Counted from the stretch's first letter, positions 41,691-53,639 are shown. The stretch: 64,000 nucleotides of DNA from Eledone cirrhosa (GCA_964016885.1 OZ024743.1:125340112-125404111), one strand, 5' to 3'. A program made the numbers and translations. The notes: a model not told the origin generated them from the sequence alone.

Positions 41691-43452
41691 GAAGGCACAT
41701 GGCCTAGTGGTTAGAGCATTGGCCTTGCAATCGAAAGGTTGTGAGTTCAATTCTCAGACCGGGTGATGTGTTGTTTCCTTGTGCAAGACACTTTATTTCA
41801 CATTGCTCCAGTTTACTCAGCTGTAGAAATGAGATGATAGGGACTGGGGTCCATATCATTCCACTGCAAAGTAGTCATAGAGGTCCCACGGCAAAAAAGC
41901 ACCCAGCACTCACTGTAAATGAGATTGGTGTTAGCAAGGGCATCCAGCTGTAGAAATCAAGCCAGAATCAGTTCCCGTCCCACCCTTGCAAGCAGGGAAA
42001 AAGCGGACGTAAAATGAAATGATGATGATGATATTTTCATGGTAAATGCTTTATCCCACATAATTATTTCACATAATATCGAATCTATGAGATTTTGAAA
42101 GTATTTATTTTGAGAACAATACCTTAACATCAGTTTGAATGACCAGTTACAGCCAGTTTCAACAGAAAGAGGTAGAGAATTCTGGCCGGTTTGGGCCAGT
42201 TTAAACATTAAAGGGTTAAACCATAGTGTACAAGAAATCAAATGAAATAGAGGTGCAGAGACACTTGTGTCCCCCCCCCCCCCCCCCCCCCCCCTAGCTG
42301 ATACATTCACTAGTATTTATGGTTTTCACAAAGATGTTCATTCAAACTGGTGAAATTTCATGTGGTAAGAATACAATCAACATCTGTTGTGCAGTAAAAT
42401 TATACTATCACCTAGTCAAGTTTAATATCCAAGCAGCAGCCAATGGTTACCTGGTATTGCAACAAACAAAATAGTCAAGTCTCAATTCCAAGCAACAATC
42501 AAAGTTTGTTTATTACCTAGTATGTTGACAAACCACATAGATATATCTCATTTCCAACCAATAAAGGATTTTTATCATATAGTTTGGCAAAAAAAACACA
42601 TAATCAAGCCTCATTTCCAACCAACAAAGGCTATTTATGATCTAGTATGGTTACAAACCACATAGTCAAGTCTCATTTCCAACCAAACATTTAGGAGGCA
42701 TGTTAGGTGTAACAAATACAAATAAACAATCCCACTAGTTTTGAAAGATTTATCAACTTAATATCTCTTAATTGTATAGCCAGCCTGAAGGTTACCATGA
42801 AAACATTTATCATAGAAGATAAAATTCTATGAATTACTAGAGCCAAGTTTAACATGATGACAAAATATAGTTCTGGGTTTCATCCTACTATGCAGCACAC
42901 TAGACAAATGTCTTCTACTTTAAATTTGGGTTGGCCAAAGCTTTACAAGTGAATTTCGATAGATAGAAACTGTCTGGCAGCCATCAGAGAAAACATTCCG
43001 GTTTTAGGATGATAGACTAAATATGTTGCCCCAGTTAACATCATTATCTGGCCCTTAGGTACATTTAGCAGCACACACTGTTGTAAATATTCAGGCTAGG
43101 TCTCCAATATGATTCTTCTCTTCCTCTTACCAGTCTCGGAAGAACCTGCAAAGAAATAATAAGCATTCCCTTTTTTTCCTCAGACAAAACATAAATAAAT
43201 AAAAAGGAAATTTGTTATAAAATTGTTTTTATTGTATAATTTAAAATATATTTATACATATATATATTGGTATTTGTTGTTGTTGTTGGTGACATACACG
43301 CAGTCTAAATATTTATTCATGGTGTTTCCTCTAATATTGTAAAGAGTCCACTCTGATACAAAGAATTCATTTCTCACATCACCATGTGTATAGAGACTAC
43401 CACAAATAAATCAAGAATTGCCACACTGCAATTACAACTTTGATGAATTGCA

Positions 43453-43495
<43 letters not shown>

Positions 43496-44562
43496 ATACT
43501 TTGGGAAGGTCATGCTGACAATAAAAACACACACACCTGTTGGTTTTCACTTCAATTTATTATAAATTTCCAGTTGGTTGGTTGCTTGATTCAATAACCA
43601 GATGGTTGTTTATATATTGTCAAAGCTCTTTCGTCACACATACTGTGACTGGGTTTTTATTTTGTGTCTCTCCTTTGTTCTGTCCTACACCATCTTGTTT
43701 TTGTGTGTTGACAACACACAAACCAACCAACTAGCTGGAAATTTATAAATTCAAGTGAAAACCAACAGGTGCATGTACTGTTATTTGCAGCAAGACACTC
43801 CCAAACTATAACAATATCTGTTTCAACACATGCTTTCAGATAAGAAATCTTGCAAAACGAATTCAAAAACGAAGTATATATATGTGTGTGTGTGTGATGC
43901 CCCAGCATGGACTCAGCCTGTCAGCTGGAATATGTAATAGAATAATATATACATATATATATACTTCTTGTTGAAATATTGTTCACGTTCTTGGGGAATC
44001 TTTTGAGTCTTGATTAGAAGTAAAGTCATAAGGCTTCCACCAGTTTGAAAACTGTAAGACTTTCTGTCGTTGAACTTCAAACTTCTCATTTCGGCTTTTA
44101 CGGAAAAGATACGGATCAGCATCAATCATACCTCCAATGATTTCCTGTGTTCCAAGAAGTAGACGGTAAAAATATATCAGAAACTATCATTATCAAAGTA
44201 CTTGGAAGTAAACAAATTTGTCAATATATACATATTTTTTAAATGGTAAATACATATTTGTACAAAAACTGTACAAGATTCAGTGGAAAGTGTGTAAATA
44301 AATAAACATACTGACAAATGTAAAAATATCTTTTTTTTTACAGACTAAAATAGAGTGAATATGCTGGCTCAAGTTTCCATTCTAGTTGGAGTCACCCTCA
44401 GAAACTGTGTACAACTCTATCATTCCACAGAGAAATACTCAATTAATGACTTTATAAGCAAACCAAATAAGGCAGATAAGCAAATTGGAGATGCTGATAG
44501 TTAATTCAATTAGATAGTAAATTATGTAAAAAGCAGATGAAATATAGAATAAATATATATAT
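41691..44562. repeat. array monomer 15
   Basis: 2872 bp. Longest C run in the array (24), A/TA tract 38, SINE of the gaggtccc type, body type C, consensus exon. Confidence 0.95.
43983..44144 (-). other. extra CWF19L2 terminal exon, copy 15
   Basis: Consensus product, open; monomer with the longest C run. Confidence 0.9.
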
Positions 44563-46315
44563 GAAGGCACATGGCTTAGTGGTTAGAGCATTGGCCTTGC
44601 AATCGAAAGGTTGTGAGTTCAATTCTCAGACCGGGTGATGTGTTGTTTCCTTGTGCAAGACACTTTATTTCACATTGCTCCAGTTTACTCAGCTGTAGAA
44701 ATGAGATGATAGGGACTGGGGTCCATATCATTCCACTGCAAAGTAGTCATAGAGGTGCCACGGCAAAAAAGCACCCAGCACTCACTGTAATGAGATTGGT
44801 GTTAGCAAGGGCATCCAGCTGTAGAAATCAAGCCAGAATCAGTTCCCGTCCCACCCTTGCAAGCAGGGAAAAAGCGGACGTAAAATGAAATGATGATGAT
44901 GATATTTTCATGGTAAATGCTTTATCCCACATAATTATTTCACATAATATCGAATCTATGAGATTTTGAAAGTATTTATTTTGAGAACAATACCTTAACA
45001 TCAGTTTGAATGACCAGTTACAGCCAGTTTCAACAGAAAGAGGTAGAGAATTCTGGCCGGTTTGGGCCAGTTTAAACATTAAAGGGTTAAACCATAGTGT
45101 ACAAGAAATCAAATGAAATAGAGGTGCAGAGACACTTGTGTCCCCCCCCCCCCCCCCTAGCTGATACATTCACTAGTATTTATGGTTTTCACAAAGATGT
45201 TCATTCAAACTGGTGAAATTTCATGTGGTAAGAATACAATCAACATCTGTTGTGCAGTAAAATTATACTATCACCTAGTCAAGTTTAATATCCAAGCAGC
45301 AGCCAATGGTTACCTGGTATTGCAACAAACAAAATAGTCAAGTGTCAATTCCAAGCAACAATCAAAGTTTGTTTATTACCTAGTATGTTGACAAACCACA
45401 TAGATATATCTCATTTCCAACCAATAAAGGATTTTTATCATATAGTATGGCAAAAAAAACTCATAATCAAGCCTCATTTCCAACCAACAAAGGCTATTTA
45501 TGATCTAGTATGGTTACAAACCACATAGTCAAGTCTCATTTCCAACCAAACATTTAGGAGGCATGTTAGGTGTAACAAATACAAATAAACAATCCCACTA
45601 GTTTTGAAAGATTTATCAACTTAATATCTCTTAATTGTATAGCCAGCCTGAAGGTTACCATGAAAACATTTATCATAGAAGATAAAATTCTATGAATTAC
45701 TAGAGCCAAGTTTAACATGATGACAAAATATAGTTCTGGGTTTCATCCTACTATGCAGCACACTAGACAAATGTCTTCTACTTTAAATTTGGGTTGGCCA
45801 AAGCTTTACAAGTGAATTTCGATAGATAGAAACTGTCTGGCAGCCATCAGAGAAAACATTCCGGTTTTAGGATGATAGACTAAATATGTTGCCCCAGTTA
45901 ACATCATTATCTGGCCCTTAGGTACATTTAGCAGCACACACTGTTGTAAATATTCAGGCTAGGTCTCCAATATGATTCTTCTCTTCCTCTTACCAGTCTC
46001 GGAAGAACCTGCAAAGAAATAATAAGCATTCCCTTTTTTTCCTCAGACAAAACATAAATAAATAAAAAGGAAATTTGTTATAAATTTGTTTTTATTGTAT
46101 AATTTAAAATAAATTTATACATATATATATTGGTATTTGTTGTTGTTGTTGGTGACATACACGCAGTCTAAATATTTATTCATGGTGTTTCCTCTAATAT
46201 TGTAAAGAGTCCACTCTGATACAAAGAATTCATTTCTCACATCACCATGTGTATAGAGACTACCACAAATAAATCAAGAATTGCCACACTGCAATTACAA
46301 CTTTGATGAATTGCA

Positions 46316-46370
<55 letters not shown>

Positions 46371-47451
46371 ATACTTTGGGAAGGTCATGCTGGCAATAAA
46401 AACACACACGCCTGTTGGTTTTCACTTCAATTTATTATAAATTTCCAGTTGGTTGGTTGCTTGATTCAATAACCAGATGGTTGTTTATATATTGTCAAAT
46501 CTCTTTCATCACACATACTGTGACCTCCTCAGTGACTGGGTTTTTATTTTGTGTCTCTCCTTTGTTCTGTCCTACACCATCTTGTTTTTGTGTGTTGACA
46601 ACACACGAACCAACCAACTAACTAGCTGGAAATTTATAAATTCAAGTGAAAACCAACAGGTGCATGTGCTGTTATTTGCAGCAAGATACTCCCAAACTAT
46701 AACAATATCTGTTTCAACACATGCTTTCAGATAAGAAATCTTGCAAAACGAATTCAAAAACGAAGTATATATATGTGTGTGTGTGTGATGCCCCAGCATG
46801 GACTCAGCCTGTCAGCTGGAATATGTAATAGAATAATATATACATATATATATACTTCTTGTTGAAATATTGTTCACGTTCTTGGGGAATCTTTTGAGTC
46901 TTGATTAGAAGTAAAGTCATAAGGCTTCCACCAGTTTGAAAACTGTAAGACTTTCTGTCGTTGAACTTCAAACTTCTCATTTCGGCTTTTACGGAAAAGA
47001 TACGGATCAGCATCAATCATACCTCCAATGATTTCCTGTGTTCCAAGAAGTAGACGGTAAAAATATATCAGAAACTATCATTATCAAAGTACTTGGAAGT
47101 AAACAAATTTGTCAATATATACATATTTTTTAAATGGTAAATACATATTTGTACAAAAACTGTACAAGATTCAGTGGAAAGTGTGTAAATAAATAAACAT
47201 ACTGACAAATGTAAAAATATCTTTTTTTTTACAGACTAAAATAGAGTGAATATGCTGGCTCAAGTTTCCATTCTAGTTGGAGTCACCCTCAGAAACTGTG
47301 TACAACTCTATCATTCCACAGAGAAATACTCAATTAATGACTTTATAAGCAAACCAAATAAGGCAGATAAGCAAATTGGAGATGCTGATAGTTAATTCAA
47401 TTAGATAGTAAATTATGTAAAAAGCAGATGAAATATAGAATAAATATATAT
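44563..47451. repeat. array monomer 16
   Basis: 2889 bp, C run 16, A/TA tract 50. SINE lacks one A (actgtaatgag). Foldback spacer has a 12-nt insertion near 46525 and a 4-nt insertion near 46618, with several substitutions around them, all shared only with monomer 17. Consensus exon. Confidence 0.95.
46874..47035 (-). other. extra CWF19L2 terminal exon, copy 16
   Basis: Consensus product, open. Its 3' UTR shares the 12-nt and 4-nt insertions with copy 17. Confidence 0.9.
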
Positions 47452-49205
47452 GAAGGCACATGGCTTAGTGGTTAGAGCATTGGCCTTGCAATCGAAAGGT
47501 TGTGAGTTCAATTCTCAGACCGGGTGATGTGTTGTTTCCTTGTGCAAGACACTTTATTTCACATTGCTCCAGTTTACTCAGCTGTAGAAATGAGATGATA
47601 GGGACTGGGGTCCATATCATTCCACTGCAAAGTAGTCATAGAGGTGCCACGGCAAAAAAGCACCCAGCACTCACTGTAATGAGATTGGTGTTAGCAAGGG
47701 CATCCAGCTGTAGAAATCAAGCCAGAATCAGTTCCCGTCCCACCCTTGCAAGCAGGGAAAAAGCGGACGTAAAATGAAATGATGATGATGATATTTTCAT
47801 GGTAAATGCTTTATCCCACATAATTATTTCACATAATATCGAATCTATGAGATTTTGAAAGTATTTATTTTGAGAACAATACCTTAACATCAGTTTGAAT
47901 GACCAGTTACAGCCAGTTTCAACAGAAAGAGGTAGAGAATTCTGGCCGGTTTGGGCCAGTTTAAACATTAAAGGGTTAAACCATAGTGTACAAGAAATCA
48001 AATGAAATAGAGGTGCAGAGACACTTGTGTCCCCCCCCCCCCCCCCCTAGCTGATACATTCACTAGTATTTATGGTTTTCACAAAGATGTTCATTCAAAC
48101 TGGTGAAATTTCATGTGGTAAGAATACAATCAACATCTGTTGTGCAGTAAAATTATACTATCACCTAGTCAAGTTTAATATCCAAGCAGCAGCCAATGGT
48201 TACCTGGTATTGCAACAAACAAAATAGTCAAGTGTCAATTCCAAGCAACAATCAAAGTTTGTTTATTACCTAGTATGTTGACAAACCACATAGATATATC
48301 TCATTTCCAACCAATAAAGGATTTTTATCATATAGTATGGCAAAAAAAACTCATAATCAAGCCTCATTTCCAACCAACAAAGGCTATTTATGATCTAGTA
48401 TGGTTACAAACCACATAGTCAAGTCTCATTTCCAACCAAACATTTAGGAGGCATGTTAGGTGTAACAAATACAAATAAACAATCCCACTAGTTTTGAAAG
48501 ATTTATCAACTTAATATCTCTTAATTGTATAGCCAGCCTGAAGGTTACCATGAAAACATTTATCATAGAAGATAAAATTCTATGAATTACTAGAGCCAAG
48601 TTTAACATGATGACAAAATATAGTTCTGGGTTTCATCCTACTATGCAGCACACTAGACAAATGTCTTCTACTTTAAATTTGGGTTGGCCAAAGCTTTACA
48701 AGTGAATTTCGATAGATAGAAACTGTCTGGCAGCCATCAGAGAAAACATTCCGGTTTTAGGATGATAGACTAAATATGTTGCCCCAGTTAACATCATTAT
48801 CTGGCCCTTAGGTACATTTAGCAGCACACACTGTTGTAAATATTCAGGCTAGGTCTCCAATATGATTCTTCTCTTCCTCTTACCAGTCTCGGAAGAACCT
48901 GCAAAGAAATAATAAGCATTCCCTTTTTTTCCTCAGACAAAACATAAATAAATAAAAAGGAAATTTGTTATAAATTTGTTTTTATTGTATAATTTAAAAT
49001 AAATTTATACATATATATATTGGTATTTGTTGTTGTTGTTGGTGACATACACGCAGTCTAAATATTTATTCATGGTGTTTCCTCTAATATTGTAAAGAGT
49101 CCACTCTGATACAAAGAATTCATTTCTCACATCACCATGTGTATAGAGACTACCACAAATAAATCAAGAATTGCCACACTGCAATTACAACTTTGATGAA
49201 TTGCA

Positions 49206-49256
<51 letters not shown>

Positions 49257-50246
49257 ATACTTTGGGAAGGTCATGCTGGCAATAAAAACACACACGCCTG
49301 TTGGTTTTCACTTCAATTTATTATAAATTTCCAGTTGGTTGGTTGCTTGATTCAATAACCAGATGGTTGTTTATATATTGTCAAATCTCTTTCATCACAC
49401 ATACTGTGACCTCCTCAGTGACTGGGTTTTTATTTTGTGTCTCTCCTTTGTTCTGTCCTACACCATCTTGTTTTTGTGTGTTGACAACACACGAACCAAC
49501 CAACTAACTAGCTGGAAATTTATAAATTCAAGTGAAAACCAACAGGTGCATGTGCTGTTATTTGCAGCAAGATACTCCCAAACTATAACAATATCTGTTT
49601 CAACACATGCTTTCAGATAAGAAATCTTGCAAAACGAATTCAAAAACGAAGTATATATATGTGTGTGTGTGTGATGCCCCAGAATGGACTCAGCCTGTCA
49701 GCTAGAATATGTAATAGAATAATATATACATATATATATATACTTCTTGTTGAAATATTGTTCACGTTCTTGGGGAATCTTTTGAGTCTTGATTAGAAGT
49801 AAAGTCATAAGGCTTCCACCAGTTTGAAAACTGTAAGACTTTCTGTCGTTGAACTTCAAACTTCTCATTTCGGCTTTTACGGAAAAGATACGGATCAGCA
49901 TCAATCATACCTCCAATAATTTCCTGTGTTCCAAGAAGTAGAGGGTAAAAATATATCAGAAACTATCATTATCAAAGTACTTGGAAGTATTTTACTGACA
50001 AATGTAAAAATATCTTTTTTTTTACAGACTAAAATAGAGGGAATATTCTGGCTCAAGTTTCCATTCTAGTTGGAGTCACCCTCAGAAACTGTGTACAACT
50101 CTATCATTCCACAGAGAAATACTCAATTAATGACTTTATAAGCAAACCAAATATGGCAGATAAGCAAATTGGAGATGCTGATAGTTAATTCAATTAGATA
50201 GTAAATTATGTAAAAAGCAGATGAAATATAGAATAAATATATATAT
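47452..50246. repeat. array monomer 17 (gene-proximal full monomer)
   Basis: 2795 bp, C run 17, A/TA tract 46, sharing the insertions of monomer 16. Near 49990 it lacks 95 nt that all other monomers have in the sequence just upstream (gene sense) of the exon. It also has several private substitutions, as expected for an array edge that escapes homogenisation. Confidence 0.95.
49762..49923 (-). CDS. CWF19L2: CWF19L2 terminal coding exon, gene-proximal copy (copy 17)
   Basis: Spliceosome-associated CWF19-like protein, nuclear, associated with late spliceosomes. This exon encodes the last 53 residues and the stop. It starts E-I-I-G-G-M-I-D-A-D-P, continues with F-R-K-S-R-N-E and E-V-Q-R-Q-K-V-L-Q-F, reaches the family signature W-W-K-P-Y-D-F at residues 35-41 and ends S-P-R-T. 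The acceptor AG (gaacacag, weak pyrimidine tract) lies directly upstream. The exon is phase 0 and joins the 53926-54027 exon across a 4002-bp intron to give the conserved F-G-K/E-I-I-G-G-M junction. It is the first of 17 copies met by transcription. The product matches the array consensus, while the DNA has ATT for the second Ile as in the Thr-type copies. An untested alternative is that a distal copy is the one used. Confidence 0.9.
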   Translation of the reverse strand, partial: EIIGGMIDADPYLFRKSRNEKFEVQRQKVLQFSNWWKPYDFTSNQDSKDSPRT

Positions 50247-50593
50247 GGAGGCACATGGCTTAGTGGTTAGAGCATTGGCCTTGCAATCGAAAGGTTGTGA
50301 GTTCAATTCTCAGACCGGGTGATGTGTTGTTTCCTTGAGCAAGACACTTTATTTCACATTGCTCCAGTTTACTCAGCTGTAGAAATGAGATGATAGGTAC
50401 TGGGGTCCCTATCATTCCACTGCAAAGTGGTCGTGCAGGTGCCACGGCAAAAAAGCACCCAGCACTCACTGTAAATGAGGTTGGTGTTAGGAAGGGCATC
50501 CAGCTGTAGAAATCAAGCCAGAATCAGTTCCCGTCTCACCCTTGCAAGCAGGGAAAAAGCGTACGTAAAATGAAATGATGATGATGATGATGA
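50247..50593 (+). mobile_element. SINE copy 18, right edge of the array
   Basis: The last array sequence before the unique flank. It differs from the interior SINE consensus at about 11 positions (for example ggaggcaca, cttgagcaag, gtggtcgtgc, gttaggaagg), whereas interior copies differ from each other at only a few. It ends in a longer GATG tail and is followed by non-array sequence. Confidence 0.85.
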
Positions 50594-50940
50594 AATGTAT
50601 AGAAGCAGTACAAGATTTAACTGAAGCTGTATAAATATGTAAATAAAAACACTGACAAATATAAACATGTATCTTTTTTATGCATTTCTTCATGGATCGA
50701 AAAAGTATGAACTATCTGACTCATTTTCCATCCACAAAGAAATACATTAAACCTTTAGTGATATCCGGCCAGAATTCTCTCACTTCCTTCTGTTGAAACT
50801 GGCTGTAACTGGCCACTCATACTTATGTTAAGGAATTGTTCTCAAAATATACATCAAAATCTCATAGATTCGATATTATGTGAGATAATTATGTAAAATA
50901 AAGCCTTGACTACAAAAATACAATAGTAAATATAGTGTAA
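50594..50940. repeat. diverged relatives of monomer sequence in the right flank
   Basis: About 50600-50690 resembles the monomer segment upstream in gene sense of the exon (gtacaagatt, gtaaataaa, actgacaaat blocks; compare 4160-4250). About 50760-50910 is the inverted, diverged counterpart of the dispersed repeat at 1955-2135 (attctggcc, gttgaaactggctgtaac, tctcatagattcgat in complement). Confidence 0.6.
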
Positions 50941-51490
50941 TATAAATGCGAAAGGGTTATAAAAGGTATGTTTACATATGTCAGTTTATTTATTTACACA
51001 TTTACACAGCATTAGTTTAATTTTGTTTCTAAACAGATATGTACTTATCATATATCTCAGCTACTTAGTGCACAGTTTAATATTCTTTTATGTCTACTAA
51101 AACCAAATCAATAAACTTTGATGGCTTTCCACAAGAAAAGATTTTTTTTTTTTCAGTTAAATTAATAAAAGTTTATTTGGTCACATTTTACTGTTAGTTT
51201 TCATTTGCTGGAGATTCTTTCCAGCTTAATCACCTACAGCATACTTTTAAAAAAAGGTAATTTTTGTCCCAGTGTTGTTGATTTACATCGTTAACAGTGG
51301 AATTTTGTACCTGATACCAGTTGGTTGGAAAATGATAGCGTCACTAGAAGTTGTCAGAGAGAGTGAGGGGGAGAAGAATTGTTGAAAGATAATTCTATTT
51401 ATTTAACTAAATAAAATTAACTACACAAAAACCAAATGTTTTATTTGGGGAGGGATGTGGAAGAAGGGGGCTGTATACATGACCTTTGCA
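50940..51490. other. intronic sequence without recognised features
   Basis: AT-rich, no ORF of note; part of the 4-kb intron between the penultimate exon and exon copy 17. Confidence 0.5.
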
Positions 51491-51890
51491 AACCCTCCAA
51501 AATTGATGCAGCTAAAGTTACAAGTCAACAGCTGCGAGAAAAACATGTGCAGGGAAGGTATTCCAGAGGGCTGACATTCTTGAGAGGAATGACTGGAAAT
51601 TGTGGTTAGTGTAAGGCCTGGGTGGAGGTCACAATAGAAGTAATGAAAGGAGAAGAGAAAACTAAGTTATGAGTGCTTAAATGGAAATGGCACAAAACCA
51701 ACCAGCTCTGTGGTGTAGACACCACTAAAATAGTGGTAAAAAGGGCAGGAAAAGGTAACAGCATGTCTGTGGACCAGAGGTTGGAGTGTATTCATGTAAA
51801 TCAGTGTAGCAGCAACATTGCCACAATCATTATCATCAATATTTAACATATATTTTCCCATGGTAGCATAGGTTGAACAAGTCATTACAG
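51490..51890 (-). pseudogene. probable LINE ORF2 C-terminal remnant
   Basis: Minus-strand translation contains a region with A-A-T-L-I-Y-M and a later L-W-N-T-F-P-A-H-V-F, which resembles the L-W-N-x-L-P block near the end of jockey/CR1-like ORF2 proteins. Interrupted by stops. Confidence 0.45.
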
Positions 51891-52600
51891 ACTAAGTCAA
51901 TACTCAATCTGATCCAGTCTTTTCAAATGAGCTGGGGGCTCCATCTCACTTATACTGTCCTTACATTTTACAAAATAGTGGTGGTGGTAGTGATGATTGT
52001 GATGGTTCTATCATACTTATGTTTCAACTTATCTTTAATCATAAATATTTACAACTTGTTTACAATAACAAGGTCCTCACACATTCCATAAATATAATCC
52101 TAATATATTTATATATATATTTATATTTTTATAAGATTTAGATACCTTCTGTACTTAATCTCATTAGTTATTAGGATTATTCATCTAGGTTCTATTCTTT
52201 ATCTTAATAATCTTTAATACTTGATTTCTATATTATTCTTTTCTCTTGTTACTTTATCTCATGGTAGAGGATATATTTCTATTCAATACAATAGTGAACT
52301 TACACTACTTGAGACAATGTCAGTTGCCTTAAAATATATTTTATAGCTGACAAATTCCGTATTAACCAGTCACATAAATTGAGCCAATGAGTGAGCCAAA
52401 GCCAATGAAAAAGCCTCGACATGGTTACTCAATTTGCAAGAAATAGCAGCCAAATCTACTTTAGATTACACTGTATAATTTTCTCTCTTGTACACTTTAT
52501 CAAATTTCTCTTACTATGCTTTCAAAGCATCCACTTCCAAAGCTGTGTCACATAGTTAACAAAAGCTATAAACTACTTCTAGGAAGCCAGATAAGCATTT
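51890..52600. other. intronic sequence without recognised features
   Basis: AT-rich; a short GTGGTGGTAGTGATGATTGTG-like low-complexity stretch near 51978, nothing else I can assign. Confidence 0.4.
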
Positions 52601-53400
52601 AAAATAATCTATTTCTCATGAAATCTTAGTGTCCTACTGCTATGGTGCATCTACCACATAGAAAACCTACATTCTTTGTTAGCAGCCTATCTGTGATCCC
52701 CCGACATTTCTTATGCATCCATAATTTACACTGAGTATAGAGTATTCTTCCATACTCCTTTCCTGCATATCGAGTTTAGCCATTTTTCCTTGATGGTGTC
52801 AGGGATCTCTCTTCTTTCTTGCTAATTAGAATTTAGTCTTTGCTAATTTTTACTTGGAAGCCTTTCAATTCCAGGTTTTTCCATGTCTGGAATTTCTTTA
52901 CTATAGATTCAACTATATGAACTAGTTCATCAGCATATTGGAGTTTTTATGGACAGCCAGATATAAACTCTTCTGGTATGGCATGGAGGTCTATGATAAA
53001 CAGAAGGGGACTGAGAACTGAGCCCTGGTGGGTGCTTACATGCATGCTAAATTCATCAGTGTACTCATTGTTAATCCTAGCCTTGTTGACTGCACCCCAA
53101 TACATGGCTTATACAGCCCTCATAAATCATTCATCTACCCTAGTTTCCTTAATACCTACCAGATTACAGAATATGGTACCCTATCAAAGGCCTTCTCTCG
53201 GTCAACAAATCCTAAATAGAGAGGCTTACTCCTAAATGTTTCTCCTGCAGTTGTCTCAAAAGGAAGAGGATATCAGTAGTACTCCTTCCTGGCACGAAAC
53301 TGAATTGCATCTTATTTAGGATATGTTTTATCTACAATGCATATGTCAAGTTCGATGACTGATCCCCCTTTGAGTCTACTTGGAGTTGGTCCAATTGATC
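52600..53400 (-). pseudogene. LINE reverse-transcriptase fragment with PHD-like tail
   Basis: Reading the minus strand: M-Q-F-S-F-V-P-G-R-S-T-T-D, then V-D-R-E-K-A-F-D-R-V-P (RT motif A), H-Q-G-S-V-L-S-P-L-L-F (motif B), L-Q-Y-A-D-E-L-V (motif C, canonical Y-A-D-D changed to Y-A-D-E), then a Cys/His-rich tail with C-K-L-W-M-H-K-K-C-R-G. Several stops and frame shifts, so inactive. It belongs to the same broad LINE type as the fragments at 1072 and 63754. Confidence 0.8.
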
Positions 53401-53639
53401 AGGAATGTTCTGATTTCAAATGAAACAGTTCTAGTCTTGTAGAATAAATATGTACCTTCTCCACTAATATATTGAGTACCTTATTTAACTGTGGTTCCCT
53501 TCCATTCCTCTTCTGAAAAGCATTCTGAATTATATATATATATATATATATCACAATCAGGTGATAAAATACTCAATATTTATAGTAAAGTTTGCTTATT
53601 TCAAATTGATGCTTAATTCCATATAGCTGAAGGCCATAA

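Larger units (their letters stand above)
1522..50593. repeat. 49-kb tandem array of a 2.86-kb monomer carrying the CWF19L2 terminal exon
   Basis: Seventeen complete head-to-tail monomers plus partial ends. SINE-start phase marks are at 1607, 4462, 7317, 10178, 13043, 15932, 18772, 21616, 24488, 27347, 30201, 33077, 35932, 38815, 41691, 44563, 47452 and 50247. The left edge (about 1522) begins some 85 bp before a SINE. The right edge is the GATG-rich tail of SINE copy 18, so the two edges are in different phase. Monomer lengths run 2795-2889 bp. By hand count nearly all length differences come from a poly-C run (7-24), an A/TA tract (21-68) and a few small indels. Non-adjacent monomers share diagnostic substitutions, which points to real unequal exchange or conversion rather than simple assembly duplication. 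The monomer is not a classical satellite: it holds a conserved coding exon on the minus strand. Confidence 0.97.

Noticed and set aside
1522..50593. CRISPR-like or rDNA-like array
   Set aside because: Monomers are 2.86 kb with no spacers, no rRNA sequence and eukaryotic SINE and exon content.
1522..50593. Pure assembly artefact
   Set aside because: Monomers differ by phased substitutions, indels and tract lengths, some shared between distant units, and edge units are more diverged. Copy number may still be inexact.
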